Source of the DNA: Actinoplanes regularis
GTDB taxonomy: Bacteria > Actinomycetota > Actinomycetes > Mycobacteriales > Micromonosporaceae
Assembly: GCF_900188005.1 (NCBI RefSeq)
Contig: NZ_FZNR01000017.1
Location: forward strand, 1-64,000
DNA length: 64,000 nt
Direction: 5' to 3'
Notes under the pieces: generated by a model
Seen by the model: only the letters and a program-made list of their open reading frames with translations
The model's database searches: none
Told to the model about the DNA's origin: nothing
Made by a program: the position numbers and the translations under genes
Part shown: positions 47,201 to 55,596 of the stretch, in pieces
How positions within the stretch are numbered: position 1 is the first letter of the stretch
Layout: each line of letters begins with the position of its first letter

Positions 47201-50200
47201 GGCGGCGTTCGTGGTGTACCCGAACTCGTACACCGCCCCGTCGGTCAGCTCCTGCCGGCTGACCCGGCCCGCCGCGTCGTACGCGTTGGTCAGGTAGGTG
47301 ACACCGCGGGCGTCCGCGGCGGTGGCGAGGCGGCCCTGCGCGTCGTAGGTGAAGCGGGACACGCCCCCGGCGGGGTTGGTGACGGCGGCCAGCCGCCCGG
47401 CGCCGTCGTAGGCGTAGCCGACCGTCCGGCCGATGTTGTCCCGGGCCGAGGTGACCCGGTTCTGGCCGTCGTAGCCGAACCGGATCCACCGGCCGTTCGG
47501 CGAGGTGACCTGCTCCAGCCGGCCCTTGGTGCCCTCGCTGCGGGTGAGGTTGATCTGGTTGCCGTTGCGGTCACGGATCGCCAGCAGCGGGCTGTACATC
47601 GGGAAGACCAGGGTGATCCCGTCGCGGCGGTGCAGCCGCCAGCCGTTGCTGTTGCCCAGCGCCGGGTCGGACCCGAAGTCGATGACCGCGCCCCGGTACT
47701 CGCCCGCGGTGTCTCGCGCCTCGAAGACCGCGTCGCTGTAACTGGAACCCGCGGACGTACGGACGAAGTGGACCTTCGCTCCGCCGGGCTGGTAGAGGTC
47801 GACCTCCTGGTACTGCTCCTCGGAGTGCAGGAACATGCCGTACGTGCCGGTCACCCCCGTGCCGAACTCGCGCTGCTGATCGTCTCCCTGCCAGTACCGG
47901 CGGGTGACCGAGAGCGGCATCGTGTCGGCGACGGTGAGGTCGGTGTGCGCGTCGGTGAGCAGACCGGTGGAGAGGTCCACCGGGTCGCCGGAGAGCCAGT
48001 CCACCGCGTCGTCGAACGCCGACGTGAGCCACTTCGGCAGGTCGCCGGTGTTGAACATGGAGCCGTGGAAGGCCCAGACCCGGGTGTCCGCGTCCGGCAC
48101 GACCTGCCGGCCGTCCTCGGTGACCTGGCCGTGGCCGTACACGTACCAGCCGCGCCGCTGCGGGTCGTAGTCCCAGAAGTCGACCCGGCTGCCCGGCGGC
48201 AGCTTGGTGTAGTTCGGGTAGATCACCTGTGCGCCGTCCGGGAAGACGAACGTCGCGCCGGGCTGCACGGTGAAGTAGACCGGCACGATGCCGTTCTCCG
48301 GCAGCGGGTACGGCGGCCGGTCGATCGGGATCGGGGTGATGCCCAGCTCGGTGACGGTATGCCCGGCCGCGTCGCGGACCACGGTGCCCTTCGGCAGCCG
48401 CACCTCGAGACCGGGGATCTTCGGGGTACGCAGGACCACCTCGGCCGTCGCCGGCGAGGCGAACCGCACCGTGTGCCGCAGGTCGAGCTCGGGCAGCCAG
48501 ACGGTGTAGGGCAGCACTGTCGTGCGGCCGGCGGTCACCGACACCTTGATGTCGAAGATGCCGTGCTTGCGCGTGGTCCGGCCGGTCGAGCCGTCGACGA
48601 CCAGCGTCGCGTCGCCGGCGGGGACCCCGCTGAGCAGGAAGCGGCCCCGCGCGTCGGTGCGGGTGGCCTTCCCGCCGAGCGACACGGCCACCCGGGCCAG
48701 CGGCTTGCCGTCCAGCCCGAGCACGTGTCCGGCCAGCGCGGTGACGCCGGACGGGGCGCGCAGCGGCGTCGGCGGGGTCACCTTCGGGCGCCGCGCGTTC
48801 CAGTCGATGCCGTTGAGGCTCGCCCTGTCCGGCGTCCAGGAGCCGGGGCCGGGCGGCGGCAGAGCCGGCTCGGCGGCCAGCCGCGGGTCCGGCTTGCGCG
48901 CCGCCTGGGCGGGCGGAGCGGCGGCCACCGCCGCGGCGTTGACGGTCAGGGCGATCGAGACCGAGCCGGTGCCCGCGTAGTACGGGTCGAACACCAGGTC
49001 GTACGGGCCGTTCGCGGGCGGTGCGTCCAGGGTGGTCGACGAGTTGCCGTACAGCGTGGCGGTGTCGACGCTGGTGCCGTCCGGTCTGCGCAGCACCACG
49101 TCGATCGCGTTGGGATAGGTGGACCCGGTCGAGGTCACCCGCAGCCCCTGGCCGGCCGTGCCGGTGAAGCGGAGGCGGGCGTTCTGGCCGGGCCGGGTGA
49201 CGGGCACCGGCACGGCGGCACCGCCGACCGCGATCGTCCCGGCGTCGGCCTCGGCGGAGAGCGTCACGGCGACATCGCCCGTACCGGCGGCGTCGGGTGC
49301 GACGACGATCTGATAGGTGCCCGCCGGAACGCCCGGCAGGTCCACGTTGCCGTTCGAGGACTCCGACAGGTACTGGCGGTCGACCAGGGCGGTGCCGTCC
49401 GGCCGGAACACGCTGACGTACGTGGTCTCGGTGAGCCGGTTCGCGGTGAAGCCGAGGCTGAGCCGGTCACCGTCGCCGGCCTGGAAGGTCGCCGCGACGT
49501 CCTGCCCGGGCCGGGTCACGGCCATGGTCAGCGCCGGCCCGCCGGCGGTCACCGGGCCGGCCTGGGCGCGGACCGAGTACGTGACGGCCAGCGCGCCGGT
49601 GACCGGCAGATCGGGCTCGACGATCAGCAGGTATTCGCCGGTCGCCGGCAGCCGTGCGGGACGGATCGTGCGGGCCGTGCCGTTGCTGACGTACTCCCGG
49701 TCGACCAGCACGGTGCCGTCCGGCTTGCGGATGGTCACGTACACCGTCGAGCCGAAGGTGTTGCCGGTGACGCCGAATCCGGCAGCCGCACCGGCCGTGC
49801 CCGCGAACCGCAGCGCCGCGGACTGTCCGGCCCGGGCCACGGACATGGTCACCGCGGTGCCGTCGACGGTGGCCGTGCCCGAGTTCACCCGCGTCGAATA
49901 GGTCACCGTGACCGCGCCGGTGACCGGTTCGTTCGGCTCGATGAACAGCAGATAGTCGCCGCTGGCGGGCAGGGCGGAGAGGTGGATGGCGTTGGTCGCC
50001 CGGGCGCCGGTGTACTCCCGGTCGACCAGCACGGTGCCGTCCGGCTTGCGGATGGTCACGTACATGGACTCGGCGAACGTGTTGCCGGTCAGGCCGAACC
50101 CGACCGCCGCCCCCGCCGTGCCCGCGAACCGCAGCACCGCCGACTGCCCGGCCCGGGTGATCGTCACCGTCGCCGGGTCGCCGTCGGCGGCGACCGTGCC

Positions 50201-51991
50201 CGCGTTCACCCGCGTCGCGTAGGTCACCGCCAGCGACCCGGTGCCGGCGTCCACCGGCGCGATCAGGAACCGGTAGCGGCCGGTGGCCGGCAGCGATCCG
50301 ACCCGGACGAAACCTTTGCCGGTACGGCCGAGGTACTGCCGATCGACCACCTTGGCGCCGTCCGGCGCGATCACGCTGACGTAGGTGGCCGTGGTCATGG
50401 TGTTCCCGGTGAGCCCGAAGCTCACCGCGGCGCCGGCGGTGGCGTCGACGTCCAGCACCGCGTCCTGGCCGGGACGGGTGACCGTGGCCGTGACGGCCGC
50501 GCCGTCGGCGGTGAGCAGCCCGGCCTCCACCCGGGCCGACAGGGTGACGGTGACCGAGCCGACGCCCGTGCCCGACGGGTTGAGGACCAGTTCGTATCGC
50601 CCGGTGGCGCTCAGCGGAGCCAGATCGAGGCTGGAACTGGCCCGGGCGCTGAGGGACATCTCGCCGGCCGTCCGGCCCTGCGGGTCGAGGACCTCGATCT
50701 CCGTGTACGAACTGATCGTGTTCGGCGCGAAGCCGAGGCTGAGCACCTGACCGGCGGTGGCGTCGAACCCGAGCCGGAGGTCCTGCCCGACCAGGGTGGT
50801 CGCCGCGGCGGTGCCCGGGCCGGCCGGGTCCAGCGTGCCGCGCACCGGCTCGGAGACGCTCACCTGCACCTGACCGGTGGCGGAGGCGCCGGAGGGGTCG
50901 ATGACCACCTGGTGCGTCCGGCCGGCCCGCAGCCGGGTCAGGTCGATGTCGAACGACTGGCTGGAGCCGGTCGAGCCGCCCGGCACGGCCCTGCCGTCGG
51001 GTCCGAGGACGGTGGCGTCGAGGGTGCCCGAGATGGTGCGGGTGCCGAAGCCCAGCGAGACCGCGGCCCCGGCCGGCGCGTCGAACAGCACGATCGCGAC
51101 CTTGCCCGGGGTGTTCACCGCCACCGGCTGGGTCGTGCCGAGCGGGATCCGGGTCACGGACTCGATCAGGGCCGGGTCCACCCCGGCCGGTGGCACGAGG
51201 AAGTCCTGGGCCGCGGTGGCGTCACCGCTCGCGGTGGACACCCGGACCCGGCCGCTGGTCGCGCCCAGTGGCACCCGGAACCGTATCGAGGTGTCGGTGA
51301 CGGCGACGATGTCGGCGGCGTGGCCGCCGATGGTCACCACGGTCGCGCCCGGGGCGGTGTCGAAGCTCCGGCCGGTGAGGGTGACCTCGGTGGTGGCCGG
51401 TCCGCTGGACGGGCTCATGCCGGTGACCGCCGGCGGGTCGGCGGAGACCGTGAAGGTGCCGCCGGCCGCCGTCGCGGCACCGGCCCGCACCGCGATCGGG
51501 CCGGTCGTCGCCGCGTCCGGCACTTCGATGGTCAGCTCGTCGGTGGCCGCGGCGACGACGCGTGCGGCCGTACCGTTGATGGTCACCGTGTTGCCGGCGG
51601 TCGTGTCGGCGAAGGCCGTTCCTCGCAGGGTCACGCGCGCGCCGTGCGGGGCGGCGGCGGGTACCACGCCGAGCACCGACAGCTGGGTCGCGGGGAACCG
51701 GTCGACCCGGACGACGTTGCCGGCCGGGTCGTACGAATAGCGTGCCGCCTCACCGGCGCTGACCACGCCGGTGATCCGCCCCGCCGCGTCGTACGCGTAA
51801 CGGGCGGCTCCGCCGGCGGGTTCGGCCGCGGCCGCGGCCGGTGCGGGCTTGGCCGGCTGCGCCGGGGTGGCGGGGCGTGCCGAACTCGAGGGGGACGGCG
51901 GGTCGCTGGGCGCGGCGGCGACGGGGGCGGGGCAGAGGGAGACAGTCAGGGCGGCGACGGCCAGGGCGGCCGGCAACCGGTGCGGTCGCAT
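44204..51991 (-). CDS. Secreted RHS/YD-repeat polymorphic toxin with Hint and HNH nuclease domains
   Basis: This 2,595-residue exported protein likely delivers a DNA-cutting tip to competing cells. In order it has a signal peptide (PAALAVAALTVSLCPAPVAA), a first pair of YD motifs (RYAYDAAGRITGV), two IPT/TIG domains (about 105-270), and seven tandem ~107-residue beta domains. A carboxypeptidase-regulatory-like domain (GHVLGLDGKPLARVAVSLGG) and the DUF6531 entry motif DPVDLSTGLLTDAHTDL come next. A long YD-repeat cage closes with YYRARYYSPTLQRFISEDPIGFAGG. A Hint domain (CNSFDADTPVKM … GHPFWL … VHN) should cleave itself, releasing an HNH nuclease tip with CSYC, DHVHPRSQLGD and CTFCNSSKRD. Its ATG follows GAAGGG. 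A DUF4265 gene lies directly downstream. The opposite strand carries a 1,953-codon open frame that is only a codon-bias shadow. Confidence 0.94.
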   Translation of the reverse strand: MRPHRLPAALAVAALTVSLCPAPVAAAPSDPPSPSSSARPATPAQPAKPAPAAAAAEPAGGAARYAYDAAGRITGVVSAGEAARYSYDPAGNVVRVDRFPATQLSVLGVVPAAAPHGARVTLRGTAFADTTAGNTVTINGTAARVVAAATDELTIEVPDAATTGPIAVRAGAATAAGGTFTVSADPPAVTGMSPSSGPATTEVTLTGRSFDTAPGATVVTIGGHAADIVAVTDTSIRFRVPLGATSGRVRVSTASGDATAAQDFLVPPAGVDPALIESVTRIPLGTTQPVAVNTPGKVAIVLFDAPAGAAVSLGFGTRTISGTLDATVLGPDGRAVPGGSTGSSQSFDIDLTRLRAGRTHQVVIDPSGASATGQVQVSVSEPVRGTLDPAGPGTAAATTLVGQDLRLGFDATAGQVLSLGFAPNTISSYTEIEVLDPQGRTAGEMSLSARASSSLDLAPLSATGRYELVLNPSGTGVGSVTVTLSARVEAGLLTADGAAVTATVTRPGQDAVLDVDATAGAAVSFGLTGNTMTTATYVSVIAPDGAKVVDRQYLGRTGKGFVRVGSLPATGRYRFLIAPVDAGTGSLAVTYATRVNAGTVAADGDPATVTITRAGQSAVLRFAGTAGAAVGFGLTGNTFAESMYVTIRKPDGTVLVDREYTGARATNAIHLSALPASGDYLLFIEPNEPVTGAVTVTYSTRVNSGTATVDGTAVTMSVARAGQSAALRFAGTAGAAAGFGVTGNTFGSTVYVTIRKPDGTVLVDREYVSNGTARTIRPARLPATGEYLLIVEPDLPVTGALAVTYSVRAQAGPVTAGGPALTMAVTRPGQDVAATFQAGDGDRLSLGFTANRLTETTYVSVFRPDGTALVDRQYLSESSNGNVDLPGVPAGTYQIVVAPDAAGTGDVAVTLSAEADAGTIAVGGAAVPVPVTRPGQNARLRFTGTAGQGLRVTSTGSTYPNAIDVVLRRPDGTSVDTATLYGNSSTTLDAPPANGPYDLVFDPYYAGTGSVSIALTVNAAAVAAAPPAQAARKPDPRLAAEPALPPPGPGSWTPDRASLNGIDWNARRPKVTPPTPLRAPSGVTALAGHVLGLDGKPLARVAVSLGGKATRTDARGRFLLSGVPAGDATLVVDGSTGRTTRKHGIFDIKVSVTAGRTTVLPYTVWLPELDLRHTVRFASPATAEVVLRTPKIPGLEVRLPKGTVVRDAAGHTVTELGITPIPIDRPPYPLPENGIVPVYFTVQPGATFVFPDGAQVIYPNYTKLPPGSRVDFWDYDPQRRGWYVYGHGQVTEDGRQVVPDADTRVWAFHGSMFNTGDLPKWLTSAFDDAVDWLSGDPVDLSTGLLTDAHTDLTVADTMPLSVTRRYWQGDDQQREFGTGVTGTYGMFLHSEEQYQEVDLYQPGGAKVHFVRTSAGSSYSDAVFEARDTAGEYRGAVIDFGSDPALGNSNGWRLHRRDGITLVFPMYSPLLAIRDRNGNQINLTRSEGTKGRLEQVTSPNGRWIRFGYDGQNRVTSARDNIGRTVGYAYDGAGRLAAVTNPAGGVSRFTYDAQGRLATAADARGVTYLTNAYDAAGRVSRQELTDGAVYEFGYTTNAAGRITETRVTEPGGAVRRVTFNDVGAVLTDTAASGTPAAQTTVYERGAGQLLTAVTDPAGRRTEYHYDAEARLRSATELAGTGDAAQTGTVTYGGPYDQPLSVSDRAGNRTVYTYDDAGNVSTVTDPAGRLTRFTRDQSGALLSVTDPAGKRSTFTYRGGDLATATDPLGRVTRQFSDAAGRVTAVTDAAGAVTRIGYDPLNQVTEVTDAVGARTAFGYDQNGNLLSLTDARGNTSSWEYDASDRRVSFRDPLGRTATTGYDAAGRVATATNRRGTTTSFGYDLLHRPTTIGYGTESSVTLGYDTVGRLSSVTDTAAAGPTTLEYDPFDRPVKVTSPQGTIRYGYDTLDRRTSTTASPRPPVSYAYDAAGALTRVAQDGNGTTEFGYDDAGRADRTTLPGGWSRVAAYDSAGQVTGLTYRHGDSVRGELRYSYDRAGRIIATEGSLARVRLPGTRADLAYDAANRLTAAGGTTLSYDADGNLTGDGVHGYRWDTRGRLTEMTGGGPTAGFGYDAFGHRTSRTVAGTTTGFLSDGDMPVQELAGTGPTAELLSAGTDRWFSRSGAEGRRTYLTDVAGTTIGLGDDSGAIRTEYGYDPHGAVVATGEASTNGFTYTGREDDGTGLMYYRARYYSPTLQRFISEDPIGFAGGTNLYAYAANSPTNYTDPSGNNPMVVGCIVGGLTDGAMEWASQRLSGRKVDWGWGGVGGAAALGCVSGAFGAWLDEALDVGRGLSKACNSFDADTPVKMADGSTKRIADVQPGDRVLSTPDDDANGGVAEARTVETVISGLGAKSLVRIATAGGELTATDGHPFWLPREDRWVRADELRAGQWLRTSAGTYVQVSAVDRLRAFEHVYNLTVADFHTYYVVVGGVAVLVHNVNNPIACGLNGEPIYDIPLGSAGGRGAGDRIPSSVLGEYNIGVNAQPGSVGPLCSYCRTNPATSVDHVHPRSQLGDLTDGNLTPACTFCNSSKRDRLAPLNPPPNYVGWWPPPWWPKRMRR
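48935..51165 (-). repeat. Seven tandem ~321-base coding repeats (beta domains of the RHS toxin)
   Basis: Seven consecutive ~107-residue units share the pattern AGTxxxxGxxVTxxVTRxGQxAxLRFxGTAG…FGxTGNT…YVTIxxPDGTxLVDRxYL…LPATGxYxLxIxPxxxxTGxxxVTxSxRV. The two closest copies keep a 53-base identical block at 49691-49743 and 50012-50064, exactly 321 bases apart. The fold is probably a pre-peptidase-C-like beta sandwich. Confidence 0.85.
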
Positions 51992-52361
51992 TGGGGTGGG
52001 CCCTTCTCTCGTTGCGGCGCCACGCTCGGGCGGGCAGCACGCGTCCACGCGATCATCCTGTGGAGACAGAGGGCAGACAGTACATCGCATCTAGTCAATG
52101 TGTCGATGTGTGCGATAACAACGCCGGATCGTCCGATGTCGCACCTCGGCGGATCGGCTGAAGGCCGGCCCGGCGTGCGGCAAGGGCCAGGGTTTTCGGC
52201 GGCGTGAAATTATTTTTCAGTCGCGACCTGTCCGCAATGCGACAGCATTTCGAAACATTAAATATTCGCAATGTAATGACGATTGTGAATCAGCTTGATT
52301 TGCGCGCGAACGGTATGATCTTGCGTCGCCCATTCACGACTCGCTCAAGGAGCCCTGCCCC
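51992..52361. promoter_or_regulatory. AT-rich divergent promoter region between RHS toxin and phospholipase D
   Basis: This 370-base gap holds no gene. From about 52205 to 52320 it is markedly AT-rich for this genome (ATTATTTTTC, ATTAAATATTCGC), as expected of promoter DNA. TATGAT at 52314-52319 is a good -10 for the phospholipase gene, with no well-spaced -35. AAGGAG near 52348 is that gene's ribosome site. Confidence 0.5.
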
Positions 52362-54008
52362 GTGATCCATCGCTCGCGCCGTCGCCGACGGCCCATGGCC
52401 ATCGGCGCGTCCGTACTCGTCGCCTTGGCCGCCGCATTGGCCGTGCCCGCGACCTCCCTCACCGCCTGGGCCGATTCCCAGCCGGCCGGGACCGTCGCGG
52501 AAACCCCCCACCTGGACGCGGTGGAACAGGCCCTGCGGCAGGTCGCGCCCGGGCTCGACGGATCGGTATGGCAGCGCACCGACGGCAACCAACTGGTGGA
52601 CCCGGGCACCGGCGCCGCCGGGGACGGCTGGGTGTTGCAGACGCCCGGCTGCTGGGGCGACCCCGCCTGCACCGACCGTGCCGGCACCCGGCGGCTGCTC
52701 GCCGGCATCACCGCCACGATCGCCAAGGCGACCCGCACCGTCGACATCAGCTCGCTCGCCCCGCTGCCGAACGGGGCGTTCCAGGACGCCATCGTGGCCG
52801 GTCTGAAAGCCGCCGCCACCCGGCACCAGCTGCGGGTCCGCATCCTCGTGGGCGCCGTTCCCGGCGTCAACCTCAACGTGGTCCCGTCGACCTACCGCAA
52901 TGAGCTGGCCGCCCGGCTCGGTGCCGACGCGGCGAACGTCTCGCTCAACGTGGCGTCGGTGACCACCTCGAAGACCGGGTTCTCCTGGAACCACTCGAAG
53001 ATCCTGGTGGTCGACGGCGCCACCGCGATCGTCGGCGGGATCAACGATTGGAAGGACGACTACCTCGACACCACCCACCCGGTGACCGACCTGGACATGG
53101 CGGTGACCGGTCCCGCGGCCCGCTCCGCCGGCGGCTACCTGGACACGCTGTGGGCGTGGACCTGCGGCCGCAAGTGGGACCCCGCGTACGTGTGGTTCGC
53201 CGCCTCGTCCGGCGCTTCCTGCATGGCGTCGATGCAGCGGGACGCCCACCCGGCCCCGGTCCCCGGGACCGGCTCGGTGCCGGTGATCGCGGTCGGCGGC
53301 CTCGGCATCGGCATCACCAGCGGCACCGGCTCCGGCCGGCTGGCGGCACCACCCGCCGACACCAAGTGCGGCGTGGCCGCCGTGTACGACTACACCAACA
53401 CCGATGCCGCGTACGACAGCGTCAACCCGGAGGAGACCGCGCTGCGCACGCTGATCGGCAGCGCGACCAGCCGGATCGACATCTCCCAGCAGGACCTCAA
53501 CGGCGTGTGCCCGCCGCTGCCGCGCTACGACGTGCGCCTCTACGACGTGCTCGCGGCCAAATTGGCGGCGGGAGTCAAGGTGCGCATCGTGGTCAGCGAC
53601 CCGCGCAACCACGGCACCGCCGGCAGCGGCGGGTACTCGCAGATCGAGTCCCTGGCCGAGATCAGTGACGTGCTGCGCAACCGGCTCGCGCTGCGCACCG
53701 GCGACCAGCAGTCCGCCCGCGCCGCCATGTGCCGAGGGCTGCAACTGGCCTCGTTCCGCGGCAGCGACGCGGACAAGTGGGCGGACGGGCAGCCGCACGC
53801 GCTGCACCACAAGGTGGTCTCGGTCGACGGCGCCGCGTTCTACATCGGGTCGAAGAACCTGTACCCGGCGTGGCTGCAGGACTTCGGGTACATCGTCGAG
53901 GACCGGACCGCGGCGGGCCAGCTCGCGCAGAGCGTGCTGGACCCGGAGTGGCGGTACTCGTCGGCGGCCGCGACCGTGGACTACGCGCGGCAGATCTGCC
54001 CGCAGTGA
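52362..54008 (+). CDS. Secreted phospholipase D-family protein (two HKD motifs)
   Basis: This 548-residue exported PLD-superfamily enzyme is expected to hydrolyse phosphodiesters. The signal peptide has a very basic start (MIHRSRRRRRPM) and a long hydrophobic core ending near ADSQ. The first catalytic motif is NHSKILVVDG followed by GGIND. The second is HHKVVSVDG followed by IGSKNLYPAWLQDFG, giving a complete HxKxxxxD pair and thus a full active site within one chain. Four or more Cys in pairs (for example PGCWGDPACTD) suggest disulfides outside the cell. The GTG start follows AAGGAG at 9 bases, behind an AT-rich promoter region. A strong hairpin follows the stop. Confidence 0.92.
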   Translation: MIHRSRRRRRPMAIGASVLVALAAALAVPATSLTAWADSQPAGTVAETPHLDAVEQALRQVAPGLDGSVWQRTDGNQLVDPGTGAAGDGWVLQTPGCWGDPACTDRAGTRRLLAGITATIAKATRTVDISSLAPLPNGAFQDAIVAGLKAAATRHQLRVRILVGAVPGVNLNVVPSTYRNELAARLGADAANVSLNVASVTTSKTGFSWNHSKILVVDGATAIVGGINDWKDDYLDTTHPVTDLDMAVTGPAARSAGGYLDTLWAWTCGRKWDPAYVWFAASSGASCMASMQRDAHPAPVPGTGSVPVIAVGGLGIGITSGTGSGRLAAPPADTKCGVAAVYDYTNTDAAYDSVNPEETALRTLIGSATSRIDISQQDLNGVCPPLPRYDVRLYDVLAAKLAAGVKVRIVVSDPRNHGTAGSGGYSQIESLAEISDVLRNRLALRTGDQQSARAAMCRGLQLASFRGSDADKWADGQPHALHHKVVSVDGAAFYIGSKNLYPAWLQDFGYIVEDRTAAGQLAQSVLDPEWRYSSAAATVDYARQICPQ

Positions 54009-54017
54009 CCCCGATGC

Positions 54018-54052
54018 ACCGGGCGAGTCGGCGCAGCGCCGGCTCGCCCGGT
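54018..54052 (+). terminator. Hairpin after phospholipase D
   Basis: Arms of 16 bases (54018-54033 and 54037-54052) with one G-T wobble and a 3-base loop begin 10 bases after the stop. Confidence 0.7.
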
Positions 54053-54059
54053 CCGCCCG

Positions 54060-54202
54060 GAGGCATGCCGAACGCGTACGCGTTGTCCTGCGGCCAGGGC
54101 GACCACGTCGATCTCGATCTGCGTGTGGTTCGCGGGGTCGTTGACCGTGCCAGGCACGACTTCTGACGGCTGCCCGGTGAGCAGTGTGTCGCCGGACTCC
54201 AA
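54060..54202 (-). pseudogene. Probable remnant of an ATPase/nuclease-fold gene
   Basis: The minus-strand stretch reads SGDTLLTGQPSEVVPGTV, then DPANHTQIEIDVVALAAGQRVRV. It resembles the end domain of actinobacterial AAA proteins, where IEIDVV carries the PD-(D/E)xK-like core that normally continues into a LGEAKW motif. Here the reading frame runs into unrelated Arg/Thr-rich sequence and the phospholipase hairpin, and no ATPase part precedes it. I see it as a decayed fragment. The rest of 54009-54424 holds no gene I can support. Confidence 0.35.
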
Positions 54203-54424
54203 GGCAGAGGCGCCGCGAGCCCTTGTGTCTCCCCCGAAGGATGAATTTCCGGTGACCGCTCTGGCAGATCAGTGGCTCCTGGAGGACCTGGTCGTAGGAG
54301 ATCGCCGGGCCGGCGACCGAACGGCCTCAGGCTGCGGACGATCAGGAATAGCGGGGGAATTCGGCGGAGAGTCGCCTGGGAAGAGTCGCGAACGGTCGGG
54401 TTCTGGACAAAGGGCGGGTGCGGA

Positions 54425-55141
54425 TCACGGTCTTGGCTTTCCGCGGCGTCTGAGCCACCAAGTGGTAACGACAATCGCCACGGTGCCTATGACGAGATAA
54501 GTACGGTCCACCGCTGGAGCGCGTGATTCGATGTCGGGTTCGGAGGTGGCCGCAGTAGCAGGGCCTGCGGCGACGGCGTCCTGGTAAGCCTGATCGAGGA
54601 TTCGCCCGAACTCGCGATTCTTGTGATCCGTCGCGCTCAGCCACCATTGCCGCGCTGTTTCCCACCAGTTTCGCCCCGACTCGCTGGCGAAAAGGAAGGG
54701 AAGGGTTTCCGATTTTAGATCTTTTTCACGCACCATCCCGACGTCGTACGTGGAGTAAAGGTAGCCGACCCAACTGGTGGTCATCAGATGCTGCTGGAGC
54801 AGGTCGTTCGTTGGTCGTAGTGCGGTGAGGCCGAGCGCTGGAGCATAAAGTTGCGGATTGTCCATCACTCGGGCGAGTAGTTCTCTGTGACTGGTGCGAA
54901 TGGACTGAACGCGGGCTAGTCGATAAGCGCGTTCCTGGTATATTAGGCCCGCTGCGACGCCGGCGACCGCCAGGGCGCTGTAGATGGCTGACGCCACCCC
55001 ATACGTCTGTCCAATATCGGCAAGATCTCTCCAGTCAACTCCTTCAATGCGCTTGATAAGCAAGAGAAGGATCGGTGAGGCGATCGTGCAGCCGACGATC
55101 AGTGCAACGGTTGAGGCGATTAGTAATCTACGTCTGTGCAT
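54425..55141 (-). CDS. DUF6082-type two-segment membrane protein
   Basis: This protein of about 238 residues has two N-terminal membrane helices (LLIASTVALIVGCTIASPILLLLI and the segment around IYSALAVAGVAAGLIYQ) joined by DWRDLADIGQTYG. A helical cytoplasmic part (SIRTSHRELLARVMDNPQLYAPALG…WVGYLYSTYDVG) follows, with a third hydrophobic helix near the C terminus (YLVIGTVAIVVTTWWL) and a basic tail. The DIGQTYG…SALAVxGVxxGLxxQ motif recalls DUF6082 proteins of actinomycetes. Base composition is clearly more AT-rich than neighbouring genes, suggesting recent transfer. No strong ribosome site marks ATG 55141; a GTG at 55219 would add 26 residues. Function is unknown. Confidence 0.7.
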   Translation of the reverse strand: MHRRRLLIASTVALIVGCTIASPILLLLIKRIEGVDWRDLADIGQTYGVASAIYSALAVAGVAAGLIYQERAYRLARVQSIRTSHRELLARVMDNPQLYAPALGLTALRPTNDLLQQHLMTTSWVGYLYSTYDVGMVREKDLKSETLPFLFASESGRNWWETARQWWLSATDHKNREFGRILDQAYQDAVAAGPATAATSEPDIESRAPAVDRTYLVIGTVAIVVTTWWLRRRGKPRP

Positions 55142-55220
55142 GTGAAAAATTATGGTGTTTGCGACGCGGGCTTCAGCGCGCAATACCCGTACAAGGTGAT
55201 ATGAAGTGAGGTTAGGCACA

Positions 55221-55430
55221 GTGGAATCTGAACTTCTTGATCAGGGTGCCACCAGGTGGGTGCGCAGCCGTCACTGCAATTCGGGCAGCTGCGTGGAGGT
55301 CGCCGCCATGGGTGCGACCATGGCCGTCCGTGACAGCAAGCTGGCGGACGCCAGCCCGGTGTTGATGTTCGATCGAGGCGCATGGAGCGACTTCCTGGCA
55401 GGTGTCAACGCGGGCGAGTTCGATCGATGA
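55221..55430 (+). CDS. DUF397-family small protein, lacking its usual XRE partner
   Basis: This 69-residue protein has the DUF397 pattern WVRSRHCNSGSCVEVA, then VRDSKLADASPVLMFDRGAWSDFLAGVNAGEFD. Such proteins usually sit directly beside an XRE/DUF5753 regulator and are thought to be its partner or antagonist. None is present here: the left neighbour is a DUF6082-like gene on the opposite strand and the right neighbour is a CapA-like gene. GTG 55221 with GAGG upstream fits the family length. It is probably a functional orphan or a leftover of a rearranged pair. Confidence 0.78.
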   Translation: MESELLDQGATRWVRSRHCNSGSCVEVAAMGATMAVRDSKLADASPVLMFDRGAWSDFLAGVNAGEFDR

Positions 55431-55596
55431 CCGCTCGCTGAGGCGGCCAGCTGGCCGTGTGCTCGATCCGGGTCAGTGGGCGTGGTCCCAGCCCGGCGAC
55501 GATCCGCCCGAGGGCGCGGGTAACGGATGCCCCTCCGCGATCTTGATGCCGCCGTCGAAGTCACGGTCCCACGGCTTGCTCGACAGTGCCGGCGCG

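Noticed and set aside
46346..52207. 1,953-codon plus-strand open frame opposite the RHS toxin
   Set aside because: Gly/Arg/Val-rich low-complexity translation with no domain; it is the codon-bias shadow of the minus-strand toxin gene.
54123..54500. 125-codon plus-strand open frame after phospholipase D
   Set aside because: No domain, no ribosome site, mixed composition; overlaps the end of the DUF6082-like gene.
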